A stretch of DNA of 5,999 nucleotides from an uncultured Ruminococcus sp. Lineage in GTDB: Bacteria; Bacillota; Clostridia; Oscillospirales; Ruminococcaceae. Each line of letters opens with the position of its first letter. The stretch's first letter is position 1. Below the pieces are notes generated by a model that saw nothing but the letters and a program-made list of their open reading frames with translations, was not told the origin of the DNA and made no database searches. The stretch is from contig CAMVIL010000090.1 of assembly GCA_947167535.1 (NCBI GenBank), positions 1 through 5,999 on the forward strand, given 5' to 3'. A program made the position numbers and the translations under genes. Below are positions 4,677-5,999 of this stretch, piece after piece.

Positions 4677-5999
4677 ATGAAACAAAAGTACATTTCCCGC
4701 ACAGCGGCAGTCGTGTTCGCGGCGGCGGCGGTATTTGCGGCGGCGGGACTCAGGCTTTCAGATACCGCGAGACCCGAAAGCGCTGCTTTTTCTCCCATGC
4801 CTCAGACAGCGGCTGAAAACACCGCATTGAGTGCCGAAGATAATGATGCTTACGGCACTTCCGAGGATAACGGCAACAGTGAAAGTGATGACAGCATAAC
4901 GGATAACAGCTCGTCGGAGTGCGCAGATGACGCGGACTCCGACGGGTTCTCGCGGCTGTCCGAGGACAACAGCACCTCGGACGGCGGCGAGAGCCGCAGC
5001 GACAATGGCAGCCGGAGACAGCTTACACCCGACAGTCGTTCGGCTCCCGAGGACGAGCTCCCCGGCACCGACCCTCAGGATGGCGACGACACCGACGAAC
5101 AGCTCTTCACGACGAGCATACGCGACGGCGAGCACGTTTCCTACAGCCTCTATTCATTTACGATAACCCATCTCAACAAAAGCTACAAGCTGAAAACGCT
5201 GAATGTCAAGGTAAACGGCAGAAAGGTCCCATGGTCGGGAAGCGTCACCCTCGCTACGGGCAGCAACAGCATCAGGATATACGCTTCCTATACCGACAGC
5301 GACGGGCGGGTTCATTCCGGCTTCCGCGAGTACACCGTCTGGCTGGACAGCGCCGACAGCAAACCGGACGATAATGACAGCACTCCCGACAGCTCTCCCG
5401 ACGAGAGCAAGCCCGAGGACAGCGTCCCCGAGGAGACGACCGAGCCGAGACTCGTGACCGACCTTTCGGACATGACGACATCATCGGAGAGCGTCAGCTT
5501 TATGGCGTACATTGAAGGCGGCGACAATGCCGAGCTGAAAGTATACATCGGCGGACGAAGACTATCTCCCGAGGACGGCGGCGGGTATACCTGTCCGCTG
5601 AACATCGGGCTGAACACGATAAAGCTCAAAGGCTCTGCGGACTTCGGCGGCGAGGAGTACCGATTCGAGCAGAGCTTTACCATAAGACGCATCGCCGAGA
5701 CAACTCCCGAAACTGCGCCGCGGATATCCTATCATAACGTCCCCGACAGCGTGCGCGGAGACACCTACACCCTCGACCTCGTGGCCGAGGACTGCACCGG
5801 CGGCAGGATATACGACAACGGCATCACCGTACTTCTCAACGGCGCCGAGATAAAATGCAGCTGGATCGGCGAGTACACAAGCTACCTGCTGAAACTGTCG
5901 GGCGGCGAGAACACCCTCGACATCCGTATCAGGGACAGCGAGGGACGGACGGCGGATTACTCTTTTGTGATAACCTGCTCCGCTGCCGCCGACGGCGAG
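4677..5999 (+). CDS. Exported multi-module Ig-like surface protein with acidic linkers (3' partial)
   Basis: The frame is open from ATG 4677 to the window edge, giving 441 residues without a stop. The N-terminus (MKQKYISRTA, then an Ala-rich hydrophobic stretch about 9-24) is a signal peptide or membrane anchor with no lipobox Cys. Residues about 35-143 are a low-complexity Ser/Asp/Glu/Asn linker. Three related beta-sandwich modules follow: about 145-224, 259-338 and 348-435. A second Asp/Ser/Pro linker (225-257) separates the first two. Each module has a V-x-(N/G)-G strand (VNGRKV at 179, VYIGGRRL at 289, LLNGAEIK at 386) followed by a G-x-N-x-(I/L) turn (GSNSI at 195, GLNTI at 311, GENTL at 410). 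This resembles Ig-like modules of extracellular Firmicute proteins. Modules 2 and 3 contain cysteines. The functional C-terminal part is probably outside the window. It is likely co-transcribed with the propeller gene and exported to the same compartment. I do not recognise a specific family and give no symbol. Confidence 0.9.
   Translation, partial: MKQKYISRTAAVVFAAAAVFAAAGLRLSDTARPESAAFSPMPQTAAENTALSAEDNDAYGTSEDNGNSESDDSITDNSSSECADDADSDGFSRLSEDNSTSDGGESRSDNGSRRQLTPDSRSAPEDELPGTDPQDGDDTDEQLFTTSIRDGEHVSYSLYSFTITHLNKSYKLKTLNVKVNGRKVPWSGSVTLATGSNSIRIYASYTDSDGRVHSGFREYTVWLDSADSKPDDNDSTPDSSPDESKPEDSVPEETTEPRLVTDLSDMTTSSESVSFMAYIEGGDNAELKVYIGGRRLSPEDGGGYTCPLNIGLNTIKLKGSADFGGEEYRFEQSFTIRRIAETTPETAPRISYHNVPDSVRGDTYTLDLVAEDCTGGRIYDNGITVLLNGAEIKCSWIGEYTSYLLKLSGGENTLDIRIRDSEGRTADYSFVITCSAAADGE

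Noticed and set aside
4718..4747. GCG-rich run in the signal segment of the second operon gene as a phase-variable repeat
   Set aside because: The run is interrupted by GTATTT and has only three to four GCG units on each side. Any slippage by whole units would only add or remove alanine, so it fits an ordinary hydrophobic Ala-rich stretch.
2189..4798. Minus-strand open frame of 869 codons opposite the propeller gene
   Set aside because: It is an antisense shadow of a gene with strongly biased codons. The translation is Leu/Val/Ala-rich without recognisable domains, and it runs through the riboswitch terminator. The plus-strand gene has an SD, a signal peptide and clear domains.
1..5999. CRISPR arrays, insertion sequences, tRNA or rRNA genes
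   Set aside because: No direct-repeat array, transposase, terminal inverted repeats, or tRNA/rRNA signatures were seen.

Overview
The window looks like a chromosomal segment from a Gram-positive anaerobe of the class Clostridia, most likely a Ruminococcus-like gut or rumen bacterium. This rests on moderately high GC, strong SD sequences (AAGGAG, GGGAGG), an extended -10 promoter, an OmpR-type two-component pair, and large secreted proteins built from Ig-like, helical spacer and fibronectin III modules. The taxonomic call is inference from style, not from a marker gene.

Region 1 (2-1655) is the end of a two-component operon. It holds the C-terminal winged-helix DNA-binding domain of an OmpR/PhoB-family response regulator, then an overlapping sensor histidine kinase. 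A strong intrinsic terminator (1672-1721) closes the operon.

Region 2 (1656-2254) has no protein-coding gene but is densely regulatory. Directly after the terminator comes a near-consensus sigma-70 promoter (TTGAAA, 17 bp, TATAAT with an extended -10). It drives a leader of about 500 nt that contains a cobalamin (B12) riboswitch aptamer (1768-1996). The aptamer has a closing P1 stem, the GGGAA/P4 core and a recognisable B12 box. Downstream lie a candidate P13 hairpin, whose loop can kiss a loop inside the aptamer, and a textbook intrinsic terminator (2191-2222) just before the SD of the next gene. The layout predicts an OFF switch: B12 present, transcription ends in the leader.

Region 3 (2255-5999) holds the genes under that switch. 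The first encodes a 794-residue secreted protein: signal peptide, an eight-repeat PQQ-like beta-propeller, an Ig-like domain, a helical spacer and two fibronectin III domains. The second starts 37 bp later with its own SD and runs off the window. Its first 441 residues are an N-terminal signal or anchor, a long Ser/Asp/Glu linker, and three related beta-sandwich modules.

Taken together, the most interesting reading is a B12-repressed extracellular system in a Gram-positive organism, centred on a secreted beta-propeller. The obvious parallel is BtuG, the beta-propeller surface lipoprotein that captures cobalamin in Bacteroides. A role in B12 or corrinoid capture is a hypothesis from the regulation and architecture; the sequence shows no demonstrated cobalamin-binding residues.
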